From JAQVSH01 sp964451605 (lineage in GTDB: Bacteria > Bacteroidota > Bacteroidia > Bacteroidales > UBA4181), in contig CAYVJA010000064.1 in NCBI GenBank assembly GCA_964451605.1, forward strand, positions 1 through 13,612: a stretch of DNA of 13,612 nt. The letters run 5' to 3'. Under the pieces are notes generated by a model. That model saw only the letters and a program-made list of their open reading frames with translations, was not told the origin of the DNA and made no database searches. Of the stretch, positions 13,147 through 13,612 are shown piece by piece (position 1 is the stretch's first letter; each line of letters opens with the position of its first letter). A program made the translations under genes and the position numbers.

Positions 13147-13612
13147 TTAGAGAATTTTCCTTTCAAAGGTGTGGGTGCCTGAGCCGATGTTTTCTATACG
13201 GAGGTAGTTGCCCTCTTCGATGGCTTTGCGCTTTTTGCCGTTAACCCATACCTGATTCCCGGTTGTGCCGGCCTTGGGAAGGTAGACTTCGGCTTTCACG
13301 TTGGGCGGGAGGGTAACGGTCATCTGGAAACGTTGATTGTTGCGGTTCCAATTCACAGAAATGGGGCCGCGGTCGGTGGGAATCTCTCCTTCGGCACTCA
13401 GCAGCGATTGTCCAAAGTCGAGCGGTTTTACGCGAACCAGGGCATGCTGGGGCTGGAGCGGTTCGACGCCGAGAATATATTGCTGAATACCCAGCAGCCC
13501 CGCGATTCCCCAGGGATGCGACAAACTTTCGCCCCGTTCGGGAGCATCCCACGCCTCCCAGGTGGCAGTACCGCCTAATGTAAGGGTGCGGGCCCAGCCG
13601 TCCCACTCGGGA
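13147..13612 (-). CDS. GH78-like alpha-L-rhamnosidase, C-terminal fragment
   Basis: The last 155 codons; the N-terminal part lies beyond the right edge. TATWEAWDAPERGESLSHPW, then G, matches the end of the (alpha/alpha)6 barrel of GH78 enzymes, where a 'T-x-W-E ... S-H-x-W' block carries active-site residues. It continues into the C-terminal beta-sandwich: QYILGVEPLQPQHALVRVKP, EGEIPTDRGPISVNW, then GNQVWVNGKKRKAIEEGNYL and IGSGTHTFERKIL. Expected role: release of terminal alpha-L-rhamnose in the periplasm or outside the cell. The gene converges on the plus-strand block, with the antitoxin-like gene between them on its own strand. Other six-hairpin families are possible, but the C-terminal domain favours GH78. 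Confidence 0.75.
   Translation of the reverse strand, partial: PEWDGWARTLTLGGTATWEAWDAPERGESLSHPWGIAGLLGIQQYILGVEPLQPQHALVRVKPLDFGQSLLSAEGEIPTDRGPISVNWNRNNQRFQMTVTLPPNVKAEVYLPKAGTTGNQVWVNGKKRKAIEEGNYLRIENIGSGTHTFERKIL

Noticed and set aside
1..13612. tRNA, rRNA or known riboswitch
   Set aside because: No cloverleaf, conserved rRNA segment or recognisable riboswitch core was seen in the spacers, which are short or composed of repeats.

Overview
The window looks like a carbohydrate-degradation locus from a member of the Bacteroidota of intermediate G+C. The evidence is the enzyme set (GH97, GH88, an alginate-lyase-fold lyase, a beta-helix pectinase-like enzyme, two six-hairpin glycosidases and a clan GH-A hydrolase), nearly all with signal peptides or lipoboxes, plus a regulator with a periplasmic two-component-type propeller sensor. 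Several candidate promoters carry the Bacteroidota TAnnTTTG element. No SusC/SusD pair and no transport gene lie in the window, so this is an enzyme and regulator block rather than a complete polysaccharide utilization locus. I cannot name a genus.

Layout. A minus-strand block runs from about 9162 down to 1. In transcription order it holds a membrane-tethered AraC-type regulator (6394-9162), a GH97 lipoprotein (4344-6236), an alginate-lyase-superfamily protein (3197-4333, starting 10 nt after GH97), a GH88 unsaturated glucuronyl hydrolase lipoprotein (1901-3106), a right-handed beta-helix GH28/GH49-like hydrolase (281-1702) and the 5' end of a secreted DUF5107-like protein (1-187) with its own promoter. 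Divergent from the regulator, two plus-strand genes follow: a secreted six-hairpin glycosidase (9263-11242) and a clan GH-A lipoprotein hydrolase (11385-12455). A low-G+C HigA-like antitoxin gene with no toxin partner (12680-12979, minus) comes next. The window ends in the C-terminal part of a GH78-like alpha-L-rhamnosidase (13147-13612, minus).

Function (inference). A lyase plus GH88 implies eliminative cleavage of a uronic-acid polymer followed by removal of the terminal unsaturated uronate. GH78, GH97, the beta-helix enzyme and the six-hairpin enzyme would strip or cut rhamnose-, glucose/galactose- and uronate-containing parts. A rhamnose- and uronate-rich glycan (pectic, ulvan-like, arabinogalactan-type or bacterial exopolysaccharide) fits; the exact substrate cannot be read from the sequence.

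The most unusual part lies between the genes. Several spacers are built almost entirely of short phased tandem repeats: 8-bp units (GAATTATC/GAATTGCC, AGAGCACT, ACTGTTAC), 7-bp units (AACCATT/CACCATT) and small GCGC-based hairpins. The arrays begin at, or even supply, the stop codon of the upstream gene. The 7-bp units end within a few bases of the start codon of the downstream gene. Two related hairpin copies differ by a compensatory base-pair change, and a 16-bp inverted repeat frames the orphan antitoxin. This modular spacer system is the best candidate for something undescribed.
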